A stretch of DNA of 64,000 nucleotides from Agarivorans aestuarii (GTDB lineage Bacteria; Pseudomonadota; Gammaproteobacteria; Enterobacterales; Celerinatantimonadaceae). The notes beneath the pieces were generated by a model. It saw only the letters and a program-made list of their open reading frames with translations, did no database searches and was not told the DNA's origin. The translations under genes and the position numbers were made by a program. Location of the stretch: assembly GCF_019670125.1 (NCBI RefSeq), contig NZ_AP023033.1:3807501-3871500 (forward strand). Reading direction: 5' to 3'. Of this stretch, positions 1 through 8,049 are shown in pieces (position 1 is the stretch's first letter; the number at the start of each line of letters is the position of its first letter).

Positions 1-390
1 ACTGGGCAAGTGAAGGAAGAAATTCTAACCCGCTTTGGCGAGCTGGGTATTTTGGTAGAACAAGGCAAAATTAGCATCAAACCTTCACTGCTTAAAGGCA
101 GCGAGTTCTTAAGTGCTGCCGATGATTACCAATACATTGACCCACAAGGCAATACCCAAAGCCTAGCGCTAGAGGCTAAGCAATTAGCCTTTACCTATTG
201 CCAAGTGCCGTTTATTTACGCCAGCACTGAGCAAAGCCAAGGCCAGCTAGTGGTGAGTTATAAAAATGGTGAACAGTGGTCAAGCGAGTCCTTAGAGATG
301 AGCGAAGAACTCAGTAAGCAAATCTTTGAACGTAGCGGACAAGTGGCCAAGGTGTTTGTTTCGGTGCCAAGCCAAATGTTACTGAGCTAA
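1..390 (+). CDS. C-terminal part of an unrecognised protein (5' end outside window)
   Basis: The reading frame is open from base 1 (codons act, ggg, caa) to the stop at 388-390, so the gene very likely begins upstream of the window. The first in-window start-like codon, a GTG at 10, is probably internal. About 129 residues are visible: a soluble, mixed alpha/beta-looking segment with no signal peptide, membrane segment or motif I can name. It is followed after 15 bases by the cupin gene on the same strand, so the two are probably co-transcribed. The nearby LacI regulator and laminarinases suggest a carbohydrate role, but that is context only and I assign no function. Confidence 0.75.
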   Translation, partial: TGQVKEEILTRFGELGILVEQGKISIKPSLLKGSEFLSAADDYQYIDPQGNTQSLALEAKQLAFTYCQVPFIYASTEQSQGQLVVSYKNGEQWSSESLEMSEELSKQIFERSGQVAKVFVSVPSQMLLS

Positions 391-405
391 ACAAGAGGAA
401 AAACA

Positions 406-831
406 GTGAACAGCCACCTAGTAGAGGTGTCTGATTACAACGCGGCGGGATATGCTCCCGTCGTGGATTTTCAGACCTGGCGAGTCGCCATATTAAACTA
501 CATTGATGAGCTCGAAACTGAGCTCATCGACAACTTTCAGTGTCACTTAGAAACCGATGAAGTATTTGTTTTACTTGAAGGAAAGTGCATTCTATTTTGC
601 GCCGAAACAACTCAAGGAAAGCTCGGAGAGATTGTTGCAACCGACATGCAAGCCGGAAAGCTTTACAACATTAAGCAAGGGGTTTACCACACTCATACAC
701 TAAGCCAAGACGCCAAAGTGCTGATTGTAGAAAACCAAGATACTAACGATAACAACTCACCTAAAATCACCGTTTCTGGTGATATTCAGCAACAACTTAG
801 CCACCTAAAAGCCCAGCTTTGGGGCAACTAA
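406..831 (+). CDS. Small cupin-like protein
   Basis: This is a 141-residue soluble protein starting at a GTG preceded by an AGAGGA ribosome site at the right spacing. The central part (about residues 45-110) has the look of a single cupin barrel: an acidic/His-containing first motif around the ETDEVFVLLEG stretch and a second around KQGVYHTHTL, which could hold a metal or sugar ligand. Single-domain cupins of this size often act as sugar isomerases or binding proteins, or as small sensors. Substrate cannot be read from the sequence. It lies 15 bases after the partial gene and converges on the LacI regulator, with an inverted repeat between them. Confidence 0.7.
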   Translation: MNSHLVEVSDYNAAGYAPVVDFQTWRVAILNYIDELETELIDNFQCHLETDEVFVLLEGKCILFCAETTQGKLGEIVATDMQAGKLYNIKQGVYHTHTLSQDAKVLIVENQDTNDNNSPKITVSGDIQQQLSHLKAQLWGN

Positions 832-840
832 AATCCTGTT

Positions 841-870
841 TAATCACTTAGGCTATTGGCTAAGTGATTA
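841..870. terminator. Probable bidirectional terminator hairpin
   Basis: An 11-bp perfect inverted repeat, TAATCACTTAG and CTAAGTGATTA, is separated by 8 bases between the convergent cupin and LacI genes. The LacI stop codon lies inside the right arm. No strong T-tract follows on either side, so it could be a weak intrinsic terminator or only a 3'-end-protecting hairpin. Confidence 0.5.
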
Positions 871-1926
871 CCCTGCTTTATCGCTATTCAACTGCTTAAC
901 TGAGTTACGAATGATTAACTCTGGAGCTAGTTTCTCAGTTATCGTGTGCGCTCTGTCATTAATTAAGGCCACTACGCCTTGAGCCGCTTCGTAACTAAGC
1001 TGTTCGATGGGAAAGCTCACCGTAGTTAATCGAGGGCGAATGTGCTGGCTATAAGTGTCGTTATCAAAACCAACAATTGAAATATCTTCACCAATGGTTA
1101 GCTTGGCGTCACTGCATACGTTATACACAGCTAGAGCAATGTTGTCGTTTTGACAAAAAATAGCGGTAAAGCCTTTATTGCGAGACATTAAACGGTGCAC
1201 GGTTTCGTGGTTGCCTTCGTGATCAAAACGACCTTCAATTACCAAGTTTGCATCGTAAGCTATGCCCGCCTCGGCTAAAGCATTGCGATAGCCCTGCAAG
1301 CGGTCGCGACTTTCCACCTTACTCATTTGCCCAGTGATGCAGGCAACCTTGGTATGGCCGCTATCGATTAAGTGCTTGGTGGCTAAATAACCACCAAGCT
1401 CATTATCAATCCAGATACAGCGCCCTGATAACTCGGGAATATTCCGGTTCAAAATAATTGACGCTGGAGTGTCTTCGGCAATCTTAATCAGTTCGTTGTC
1501 TGACAACTTGTCTGAGTGGATGATTAAACCGTCCACCTTTTTCGAAGCCAAAAACTCTATCGAATCAACTTCTTTAGTTTTGGACTCCTGGCCACTGGCA
1601 ACAATAAGGTGCAGACGTTCTTCACGAATAATGTTTTCAGTATTGTGCATTAAAGGGCCAAAGTATGGGCCATCTAAACTGCCCACTAGCATGCCAATAC
1701 TGTTTGAGCGATTAGACGCTAAAGCCTGAGCGAAGGTATTAGGTTTATAACCGAGTTGTTCTATCGCATTAAACACTTTGATGCGATTTTTTTCCTTTAC
1801 TGAAGAGTGACCGTTAATCGCTCTTGATACAGTAGCCTGAGACACTTTGGCCAGCTCAGACACTTCCTTTATTGTTATCAACTCATTAACCCTACTGTTC
1901 AATACCCGTTCTTTACTCATGCGCAT
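868..1926 (-). CDS. LacI/GalR-family transcriptional regulator of the GH16 locus
   Basis: 352 residues, the usual size for LacI/GalR repressors. Residues ~17-65 form the N-terminal helix-turn-helix (ITIKEVSELAKVSQATVSRAING), followed by a YKPN segment and a hinge. From about residue 75 there is a periplasmic-binding-like effector domain with the typical VDGLIIH, GHTKVACITG and ISIVGFDND motifs. It lies next to two GH16 beta-glucanase genes that carry near-identical AAGCGCTT palindromes upstream, the operator type LacI-family proteins bind. The nearest copy (2173-2184) also sits upstream of this gene, so autoregulation is possible. The effector is probably a beta-gluco-oligosaccharide, which is inference. 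ATG codons at 1926 and 1920 are both possible starts, and neither has a clear ribosome site. Confidence 0.93.
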   Translation of the reverse strand: MRMSKERVLNSRVNELITIKEVSELAKVSQATVSRAINGHSSVKEKNRIKVFNAIEQLGYKPNTFAQALASNRSNSIGMLVGSLDGPYFGPLMHNTENIIREERLHLIVASGQESKTKEVDSIEFLASKKVDGLIIHSDKLSDNELIKIAEDTPASIILNRNIPELSGRCIWIDNELGGYLATKHLIDSGHTKVACITGQMSKVESRDRLQGYRNALAEAGIAYDANLVIEGRFDHEGNHETVHRLMSRNKGFTAIFCQNDNIALAVYNVCSDAKLTIGEDISIVGFDNDTYSQHIRPRLTTVSFPIEQLSYEAAQGVVALINDRAHTITEKLAPELIIRNSVKQLNSDKAG

Positions 1927-2172
1927 GGCGCAATGCTTGTTACTTTTTACTAAATATCGCCGCAGCTTGCTAGTAATATGAGCGGAAACGGCGATATAGT
2001 CGACAAAGTAAACGCTAACAAAATAAAATTGCGCATATTTTCAACATACTATCACACTATAAACAGAGCAAAGTGGCATCACCGCCCATGTTTGCTCGCT
2101 TTGTGTAGCTACAAGTTTACCTTATAAGCAGCCAGTAAAAAGACTTCTTGCTTGCAAAACAGCAATCAAAAA

Positions 2173-2184
2173 GAAAGCGCTTGC
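2173..2184. promoter_or_regulatory. LacI-type operator copy 1 (distal, GH16 gene at 2416)
   Basis: GAAAGCGCTTGC: near-perfect palindrome with an AAGCGCTT core, of the kind bound by LacI/GalR proteins. It lies between the divergent regulator and first GH16 gene, with its centre 201 bp from copy 2. Confidence 0.75.
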
Positions 2185-2373
2185 TAAATTAATCTAATAA
2201 ATAGGGAACAGAACACGATATCCATTCAACTAATCATGCAATTTCCCCACTATGCCAAAACCGCCCAAAAGCCCTTAAAACACTAGCCTTTGTGAAGTAA
2301 CGCGCAAATATAGATGACAATTATGCAGATCTAAAACGACGATATTTAAAGCAATGCACACAAATGCTATAAA

Positions 2374-2385
2374 GAAAGCGCTTAC
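2374..2385. promoter_or_regulatory. LacI-type operator copy 2 (proximal, GH16 gene at 2416)
   Basis: GAAAGCGCTTAC, sharing an 11-base context (AAAGAAAGCGC) with copy 1 and an identical 12-mer with copy 4. It sits 30 bases before the ATG of the GH16 gene, a position suited to repression. Confidence 0.78.
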
Positions 2386-2415
2386 AAAATGATTTTAGCT
2401 TAGCAAGGAAGAATA

Positions 2416-4008
2416 ATGATGATTAAGCCGAGTTCTGTTGGAAAACTCTCAGCACTAGCGCTAGCCACCACACTTACAGCCTGTGGCTCCACTTCGTCTT
2501 CTTCAGACGGAAGTAGTGGCTTGGTTCAAACCAAACCAGCCAAAGAAATTACTGGCGAGCCAGTCACTCCAAGCGACAAATGGAAACTAATTTGGAGTGA
2601 CGAATTTGACGGTGACGAAATTGATACCCGCAAATGGGGCTTTGAAGAAAACTGTTGGGGTGGTGGTAATAACGAGCAGCAGTGTTATACCGACCGCAAG
2701 GTAAATGCCTTTGTTGAAGATGGCAAACTTAACATTGTTGCCAAGAAAGGAAACTTCACTGGTCCAGACAATCCCGACGGTAAAAAAGGCTTAAACAAAA
2801 CCCTTCCATTCACCTCTGCCCGTTTACGCACCTTAAACAAGAAAGAATGGAAATACGGTCGCTTTGAGATCCGCGCTAAGTTGCCATCGGGTCAAGGTAC
2901 TTGGCCAGCTATTTGGATGCTACCATCTGACTGGGTCTACGGTGGCTGGGCTGCATCGGGTGAAATTGACATCATGGAAGCGGTAAACCTAAAGGCTAAA
3001 TCAGATGAAACTGGCGCTATTGGCGAGCCTGAATCGCGCATCCATGGCACCCTACACTTTGGTAAAAAGTGGCCCGACAATGCTCACGTAGGCCAAGGAG
3101 TTAAACTACCGAATGGTGCCAACCCAGCAGATGATTACCATACCTATGCCATTGAGTGGGAAGAAGGTGAGATTCGCTGGTACGTCGATAACTACCACTA
3201 CGCAACTCAAACTCACGAGGGCTGGTATAGCCAATATGAGAAAGATGGCATGTTGGTTAATGCAGAATCAGAAGCTCCGTTTAACCAAAAATTCCACTTA
3301 TTGCTTAACCTTGCGGTAGGCGGTAACTGGGCAGCGAAGGCCAATGAAGGCGGAATTGATGAATCAATCTTCCCACAAACCTTTTCGATTGATTCAGTAA
3401 AAGTTTACCGCTGCAGTGTTGACCGCTGGAAAGGTAAAGGCTGTGCAGCTAAATCAGATGACGCAGTTATGGTTCCAGGCGTAACACCACCAGCTATTCT
3501 AGCGGTAGATGATGCCTATGCTGATGGCCCACTATTGGATATTTACAGCGATAGCCTAAATGAATCGCTAGCCTTTGAAAGCTACAACCCGGTAGATACG
3601 GTTAAGTATTCAGAAGTTAACGAAGCAAGCCGCGGTAAAGTGATTGAAGTGATTAAAAGCGGTGGTGCCGGTAACATTTACTTTAGAGCACCACTTACCG
3701 ACTTAAGTCACTGGCTAGAAAGTGGTCAGCTCATCTTTGATATTAAAGTTGAAGAGCAAGCTAGCAACGCCAAACTCCTTGTGAAACTCGATAGCGGTTG
3801 GCCACACACCAGTGATGTTGAAGTGCCACTGCCAGCAGCGGGTGAATGGAAAGAAGTTCGCTTAAATATTAAAGATATTCTAGCTGGCGGAAATAGCCAT
3901 GCAGCAGGTAAAAAAGCTGACATTGCAGCAATCAGTAATCTATTAGTATTTGAACCAAGCGACAAAATGACCTTCAAATTAGATAACATTCGATTCGAAA
4001 AAAAATAG
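2416..4008 (+). CDS. GH16 laminarinase-like lipoprotein with C-terminal Exop_C-like domain
   Basis: 530 residues. The N-terminus is a lipoprotein signal with an LTAC lipobox (Cys23) and a Ser/Gly linker, so the enzyme is likely anchored at the outer membrane. Residues ~55-340 form a GH16 jelly-roll: WSDEFDG at 60-66, then GEIDIMEAV at 182-190, which supplies the nucleophile Glu183 and acid/base Glu188. The motif and the GTWPAIWMLP segment fit endo-beta-1,3-glucanase (laminarinase) or lichenase subfamilies better than agarase or carrageenase. From ~365 to the end there is a beta-sandwich resembling the galactose-binding-like domain of ExoP-type exo-glucanases, probably for glycan binding. AAGGAAG before the ATG is the ribosome site. 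Two LacI-type operators lie upstream, and it converges on a paralogous gene through a shared terminator. Confidence 0.92.
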   Translation: MMIKPSSVGKLSALALATTLTACGSTSSSSDGSSGLVQTKPAKEITGEPVTPSDKWKLIWSDEFDGDEIDTRKWGFEENCWGGGNNEQQCYTDRKVNAFVEDGKLNIVAKKGNFTGPDNPDGKKGLNKTLPFTSARLRTLNKKEWKYGRFEIRAKLPSGQGTWPAIWMLPSDWVYGGWAASGEIDIMEAVNLKAKSDETGAIGEPESRIHGTLHFGKKWPDNAHVGQGVKLPNGANPADDYHTYAIEWEEGEIRWYVDNYHYATQTHEGWYSQYEKDGMLVNAESEAPFNQKFHLLLNLAVGGNWAAKANEGGIDESIFPQTFSIDSVKVYRCSVDRWKGKGCAAKSDDAVMVPGVTPPAILAVDDAYADGPLLDIYSDSLNESLAFESYNPVDTVKYSEVNEASRGKVIEVIKSGGAGNIYFRAPLTDLSHWLESGQLIFDIKVEEQASNAKLLVKLDSGWPHTSDVEVPLPAAGEWKEVRLNIKDILAGGNSHAAGKKADIAAISNLLVFEPSDKMTFKLDNIRFEKK

Positions 4009-4025
4009 CCCTATAAAACCGGCAT

Positions 4026-4060
4026 AAAAAAGGGGAGAAGCTTAGGCTTCTCCCCTTTTT
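4026..4060. terminator. Bidirectional intrinsic terminator between the GH16 genes
   Basis: A 10-bp perfect stem (GGGGAGAAGC and GCTTCTCCCC) with a 4-base loop, flanked by an A-tract on the left and a T-tract on the right. It can terminate both convergent GH16 transcripts. Confidence 0.92.
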
Positions 4061-4082
4061 ACTTAATGCTCTTCAAACAGCT

Positions 4083-6134
4083 TTAGCTGCCTACCTTCAA
4101 TTGATCCCAGTAGAAAACTTGTTCTCCGGCCTCTGCTCCGCGCACCCCATAGTTAAAAAACAAAGTTACTTTGTTGTAGCGAGTATCACTCTGCCAGCTT
4201 GGAGTGGCTTGGCTAAAGTCAAACACTAGCTGCTCCCACTGTCCTTGGCTTTGAGTAAGCACTTCAACTTCGGCAAAGCTATCCGGTTGCTTACTGTCGG
4301 TTATCTTTAACCTTACTGGCGTTGCTACAGCAGGAGAGTACACCCACAAGCTCATGGTTGGCTTAGGCTCATCTAATTGAATAGCCTGGGAAAAACCAGC
4401 GCCCTCTCCTAAGCTGGTTCCCGCCCAACCAGCAGCATTGGCCGATTTACGAGTAAGAGCAACTCGGCTACGCTGCTTGCTAGGATCTTGGATTAGTTGA
4501 CTATTGTTGCCGCCGAAATCTGAGAAGTAGTAAGCCAAGCCACGTTGGCTAAAGTTAAAGGGCAAACTGGCTTCAGGGTACTCAAAGCGTAGTTTGTCAA
4601 TTTGCAGATCCATACTGGCTGTAGGCTCGACAACAAACAGATTAACCACTTTGGTCAAATCAACCGACTTGCCAGATACCAGGCTATTCCCTCTAGCGGC
4701 TAAATCAGCCACATTTATCCTCACTTCAGTCCAGGCATCTAGCGCCGGCAAGTCAACTTCATAATCACTGGCATGAGGCCAGCCGCTATCCATTTTCACC
4801 AACAATTTTGCGCCTTTATCATAACTAAGCAGCTTTAAATCAAAGATGAGCTGCCCGCCTTCCTGCCAATGGTTCATGTTGGTTTCAGGTGCGGTTAAAT
4901 GCACATTACCGGCTTTGCCCGCTTTACTAATCTCAATCACTTGCCCGCGGTGAGGATCTTCAATTAGCTGATAGCGCATCGCATTTCTTGGGTCATAACT
5001 ATTTAGCATTAAGCTGTAGTCCAGCTCATCATCAAATAGGAAGAAACGAGGCCCAGCCGCAAATTGCGTATCCACAGCTGCAGTAATCGGAGGCCTAAAG
5101 CCTTCAACTAAGTTTGCTTCTTGCGGTACGCTATTGCAGCCTTTGCCGCTACTTCGCTCCACAGTGCACTGATAAACCCGCACATAGTCCACTTCTAATG
5201 CCTGTGGAAAAATATCACCATCTACGCCTGTAGCATTGGCATTCTCAGCCCAAGAGCCACCCACATCGAGGTTTAAACCTAAGTAAAATGCTTGGTCGAA
5301 CGGTGCAGCTCCTTCAGCGGTCACCAAGTGACCATTGTTGCGGTATTGGCTGTACCACTCATCTTGCCGCTGAGTCGCATAGTGAACATTATCGATAAAC
5401 CAGCGGATCTCTCCTTCTTCCCACTCCACTGTATAGCTATGAAAACCATCAGCGGGGTTTATGCCATTGGGTAACTGATAGTCTTTTCCAGAACGCAGGT
5501 TTTCAGGCATCGCTCGGCCATAATGCAAGCTGCCATACAAACGATCCTCTAAGGCTGAGTTATCAGCCCCCTTTGCGTCGCTAGGCGTTTTTAAATTCAC
5601 CGCCTCTACAATGTCAATCTCGCCAGATGCAGGCCATTGACCATATTTATCTTCGGCGGGTAACATCCAGATAGCAGGCCAAGTACCTTGTCCTTGAGGC
5701 AGTTTTGCGCGCACCTCAACCCGGCCGTAACGCCATTCAACCTTACCTTTAGTGCTTAACTTTGCCGAGGAAAAGGGCTGAGTCTTAGTAATTCGTTTAT
5801 CACCATTCGGCAAGCTGCGCCCAGTAAAGCTACCCTTTTTAGCCAGCAGCTTTAGGCTACCCTCAGACACCTGTATATTGGCTTTTCGTTTGGTATAACA
5901 TTGCTGGCTAGCGCCTCCGCCACCCCAGCAATGCTCTTCTACATTCCACTTACGCTGGTCAATTTCGTCGGCATCAAACTCATCATTCCATACCAATTGC
6001 CAATATGCAGCCGGGCTACCTACTGGCTGTGGTAAAGCTTCTTCCGACTGCTTGGCTTGCTCTGTAGACCCACAGGCAAGCAACAACAACGGCACAGGAA
6101 GCGCCGCCACTTTACAACAAAACTTAACATTCAT
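4083..6134 (-). CDS. GH16 laminarinase-like lipoprotein with two C-terminal accessory domains
   Basis: 683 residues, a longer paralogue of the neighbouring GH16 lipoprotein. It has a signal peptide with LLLLAC lipobox (Cys21). The GH16 catalytic domain spans about 40-325, with GEIDIVEAV at 171-179, so Glu172 is nucleophile and Glu177 acid/base. A first accessory domain at ~355-530 matches the Exop_C-like domain of the neighbour, including an almost identical LLVKMDSGWPHASD stretch. A second beta-rich domain (~535-683) is absent from the neighbour and may be a carbohydrate-binding module. AAGGATG precedes the ATG. Two operator copies lie upstream, including a perfect GAAAGCGCTTTC 27 bases before the start. 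The pair probably degrades beta-1,3/1,6-glucans at the cell surface. Confidence 0.91.
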   Translation of the reverse strand: MNVKFCCKVAALPVPLLLLACGSTEQAKQSEEALPQPVGSPAAYWQLVWNDEFDADEIDQRKWNVEEHCWGGGGASQQCYTKRKANIQVSEGSLKLLAKKGSFTGRSLPNGDKRITKTQPFSSAKLSTKGKVEWRYGRVEVRAKLPQGQGTWPAIWMLPAEDKYGQWPASGEIDIVEAVNLKTPSDAKGADNSALEDRLYGSLHYGRAMPENLRSGKDYQLPNGINPADGFHSYTVEWEEGEIRWFIDNVHYATQRQDEWYSQYRNNGHLVTAEGAAPFDQAFYLGLNLDVGGSWAENANATGVDGDIFPQALEVDYVRVYQCTVERSSGKGCNSVPQEANLVEGFRPPITAAVDTQFAAGPRFFLFDDELDYSLMLNSYDPRNAMRYQLIEDPHRGQVIEISKAGKAGNVHLTAPETNMNHWQEGGQLIFDLKLLSYDKGAKLLVKMDSGWPHASDYEVDLPALDAWTEVRINVADLAARGNSLVSGKSVDLTKVVNLFVVEPTASMDLQIDKLRFEYPEASLPFNFSQRGLAYYFSDFGGNNSQLIQDPSKQRSRVALTRKSANAAGWAGTSLGEGAGFSQAIQLDEPKPTMSLWVYSPAVATPVRLKITDSKQPDSFAEVEVLTQSQGQWEQLVFDFSQATPSWQSDTRYNKVTLFFNYGVRGAEAGEQVFYWDQLKVGS

Positions 6135-6160
6135 TTTGTCATCCTTGTCTTGTTAATTTT

Positions 6161-6172
6161 GAAAGCGCTTTC
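6161..6172. promoter_or_regulatory. LacI-type operator copy 3 (proximal, GH16 gene at 6134)
   Basis: GAAAGCGCTTTC, a perfect 12-bp palindrome ending 27 bases before the GH16 ATG. The downstream TTTATAGCATTG mirrors the sequence next to copy 2, so a longer upstream segment is shared between the two GH16 genes. Confidence 0.8.
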
Positions 6173-6339
6173 TTTATAGCATTGTTGATATCGGCTTAAA
6201 ACCATACAATCAAAGCCAGCCTATTTTCTCTACATATATGCGCACAAACTCACATTTAACAATGATTTAAAGATAACCAGCACACCTAAAAATGGACAGG
6301 AAACAATTATAAAATTGGCATTTCAGGCAAGAAAATATA

Positions 6340-6351
6340 GAAAGCGCTTAC
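6340..6351. promoter_or_regulatory. LacI-type operator copy 4 (distal, GH16 gene at 6134)
   Basis: GAAAGCGCTTAC followed by TAAATT, as at copy 1 (which is followed by TAAATTA). Its centre is 179 bp from copy 3, close to a whole number of helical turns. Confidence 0.75.
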
Positions 6352-6484
6352 TAAATTATATTCATACTAAAACAAACACGCTTTGCTTTAGCAAAAACGC
6401 GTAGATAACTCATATATTCAATAAGGGAGAGGCGTTTAGAAGAAGGGCTTTATTGAGCAAAAGTCTAAATGTTCTAAGGCCTAC

Positions 6485-6934
6485 TTAAACAGGTAAAGGC
6501 TGATGATTTTTTACTTCACGTATAGCAAAGCTACTATCTAAGTGGCTTACCATGGTTAAGCGCTGTAGCGCCCTCACCCACTTTTCGTAGGCTGCTAAGT
6601 CTGCGGTTAATACTTGAAGCAAGTAGTCAAAAGCGCCGGAAACAGTATGGCAACTGACTACTTCTGGCATGTCTTTTACTGCCGCTTCAAAGGCCATTAC
6701 CGGTGCATCTTGGTGCTCCTTTAAACGCACGTGCACAAAGGTGGTAATTTGCAGGCCTAGCTTGGTTTTGTTTAAGTGAGCACGATAAGCCTCAATATAG
6801 CCTTGCTTCTCGAGTAAGCGTAAACGCCTAGCCACTGGAGACGCCGACAAGCCTACCTGTTCCGCCAATTCGGCAGTAGTAAGCCGACAATCACGCTGAA
6901 TCAAATGTAATAGCTCTCGGTCAACTTTATTCAT
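6485..6934 (-). CDS. Lrp/AsnC-family transcriptional regulator
   Basis: About 149 residues from the preferred ATG at 6934 (MNKVDRELLHLIQ), which matches where Lrp proteins normally begin. The frame is open to an ATG at 6973, but the extra 13 residues are Cys/Trp-rich and unlike the family. Residues ~5-60 are the AsnC-type helix-turn-helix (TTAELAEQVGLSASPVARRLRLLE). The rest is the RAM ligand-binding domain with its DYLLQV core strand. Such proteins sense amino acids. The gene is divergent from a DMT exporter and an aminotransferase, which it probably controls in response to an amino acid. That assignment is context-based. Confidence 0.92.
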   Translation of the reverse strand: MNKVDRELLHLIQRDCRLTTAELAEQVGLSASPVARRLRLLEKQGYIEAYRAHLNKTKLGLQITTFVHVRLKEHQDAPVMAFEAAVKDMPEVVSCHTVSGAFDYLLQVLTADLAAYEKWVRALQRLTMVSHLDSSFAIREVKNHQPLPV

Positions 6935-7075
6935 TCCACACCACCAGCAATCAAAACCAACAATCATCTGCATATTAGCTAACTAAGCTAAGAAAGAGGC
7001 AAAAAATCACCCATTTAACCTCCTTTAGCCAAGCAACATTAGCAACAATACCTTATCTCTATAAGGATATGAATC

Positions 7076-8032
7076 ATGGCTACAATAAGTTCCTCTGCAA
7101 GCTTAGCTAAATTGCAGGTTGTTCCGCTCTCATGCACCCGCCAGCAAAGGCGCTCGGGCCTTATTGCCGCGATTGCAACCATCGTAATTTGGTCTACTTA
7201 CTTTCTATCCTTGCGCAGTAGCGCTCTGTCACCACTTAGCGTGCTCGAAATAAGCTTGTTTCGCTATGTCATTCCGGCCGCTTTGCTATGCCCACTGTTG
7301 ATAAAACGTTGGTCTAAAATCACTGCTGTTGCTTGGCCCTATTTACTGGGAATGATTGCCGGAGCTGGGCTACCGTTTTTCCTGTGCTCCGCCATTGCGA
7401 TGTCTTATACGCCAGTGGCTCAAGGCAGCACGCTAGTGCCAGGTGTGGCTCCGTTTTTTGTTACTGCCATTGCTGTACTGGTGTTTAAGCAGCCCTTTGA
7501 GCGCTATAAGAAAATAGGCTTAAGCGCCATCTTCATCGGTGTGTTGCTACTTCTAGCAAACAGTTTTAGCCAATCCAGCAGCCAACAGCTACTCGGACAA
7601 GCAATGTTTTTAGGCGCTAGCTTGTTGTGGGCGGTTTTTACGTTGTCTGCCCGCCAAAGTGGCCTTAGCCCGCTAGAGACAGCAGCGGTGATTACCGTCC
7701 CCAATACCCTCATATTAGTTATTTATGTCTGCTTGAATCCAAATCATAGCTGGGGTGCAGGACAAGTTGCCATTTCGGAGCTACTTAGCCACATGCTGAT
7801 TCAAGGGATTATTGTTGGGCTACTGGCAAGCTGTTGTTATAGCTTTGCAATTAGTCGTTTAGGCGCAGAGTTAAGCTCGGCCTTGGGCTCGCTCACCCCG
7901 GTATTGGCATCACTACTGGCTTTTTGGCTGTTTGCTGAAAGCCTCGACCCACTAACAATATTCGGTATTATAAGCACTGTCATTGGCGTTGTGATTGCCA
8001 GTGGATATAAGCCAAGCAAAGCGCTTGCTTAA
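7076..8032 (+). CDS. EamA/DMT-family inner-membrane exporter
   Basis: 318 residues with about ten hydrophobic helices arranged as two EamA repeats (~30-160 and ~170-310). The second and third helices carry typical DMT features (PLSVLEISLFRYVIPA, AQGSTLVPGVAPFF). Members export amino acids, metabolites or drugs. It lies divergent from the Lrp-type regulator and 17 bases before the aminotransferase, so the pair probably forms an operon for export and turnover of one amino acid. An AAGGATATG box precedes the ATG. The first ~28 residues are polar and longer than usual, so a later start cannot be excluded. Confidence 0.9.
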   Translation: MATISSSASLAKLQVVPLSCTRQQRRSGLIAAIATIVIWSTYFLSLRSSALSPLSVLEISLFRYVIPAALLCPLLIKRWSKITAVAWPYLLGMIAGAGLPFFLCSAIAMSYTPVAQGSTLVPGVAPFFVTAIAVLVFKQPFERYKKIGLSAIFIGVLLLLANSFSQSSSQQLLGQAMFLGASLLWAVFTLSARQSGLSPLETAAVITVPNTLILVIYVCLNPNHSWGAGQVAISELLSHMLIQGIIVGLLASCCYSFAISRLGAELSSALGSLTPVLASLLAFWLFAESLDPLTIFGIISTVIGVVIASGYKPSKALA

Positions 8033-8049
8033 CAGCTAAAGGAATAACT

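Larger units (their letters stand above)
1927..2415. other. Divergent intergenic region between lacI-type gene and GH16 gene
   Basis: 489 bases without a gene. It is AT-rich and carries two copies of the GAAAGCGCTT palindrome (2173-2184 and 2374-2385). The second lies about 30 bases before the GH16 start codon, where a repressor would block transcription or early elongation. No other ORF or RNA gene is visible here. Confidence 0.7.
6135..6484. other. Regulatory region upstream of the second GH16 gene
   Basis: 350 bases without a gene, between the second GH16 start and the 3' end of the Lrp-type gene. It holds two LacI-type operators (6161-6172 and 6340-6351) in AT-rich DNA. I see no further coding sequence. 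Confidence 0.65.

Noticed and set aside
3703-3711. TTAAGTCAC half site in the first GH16 gene matching the APE dyad arm
   Set aside because: Only one arm is present and it is within coding sequence.
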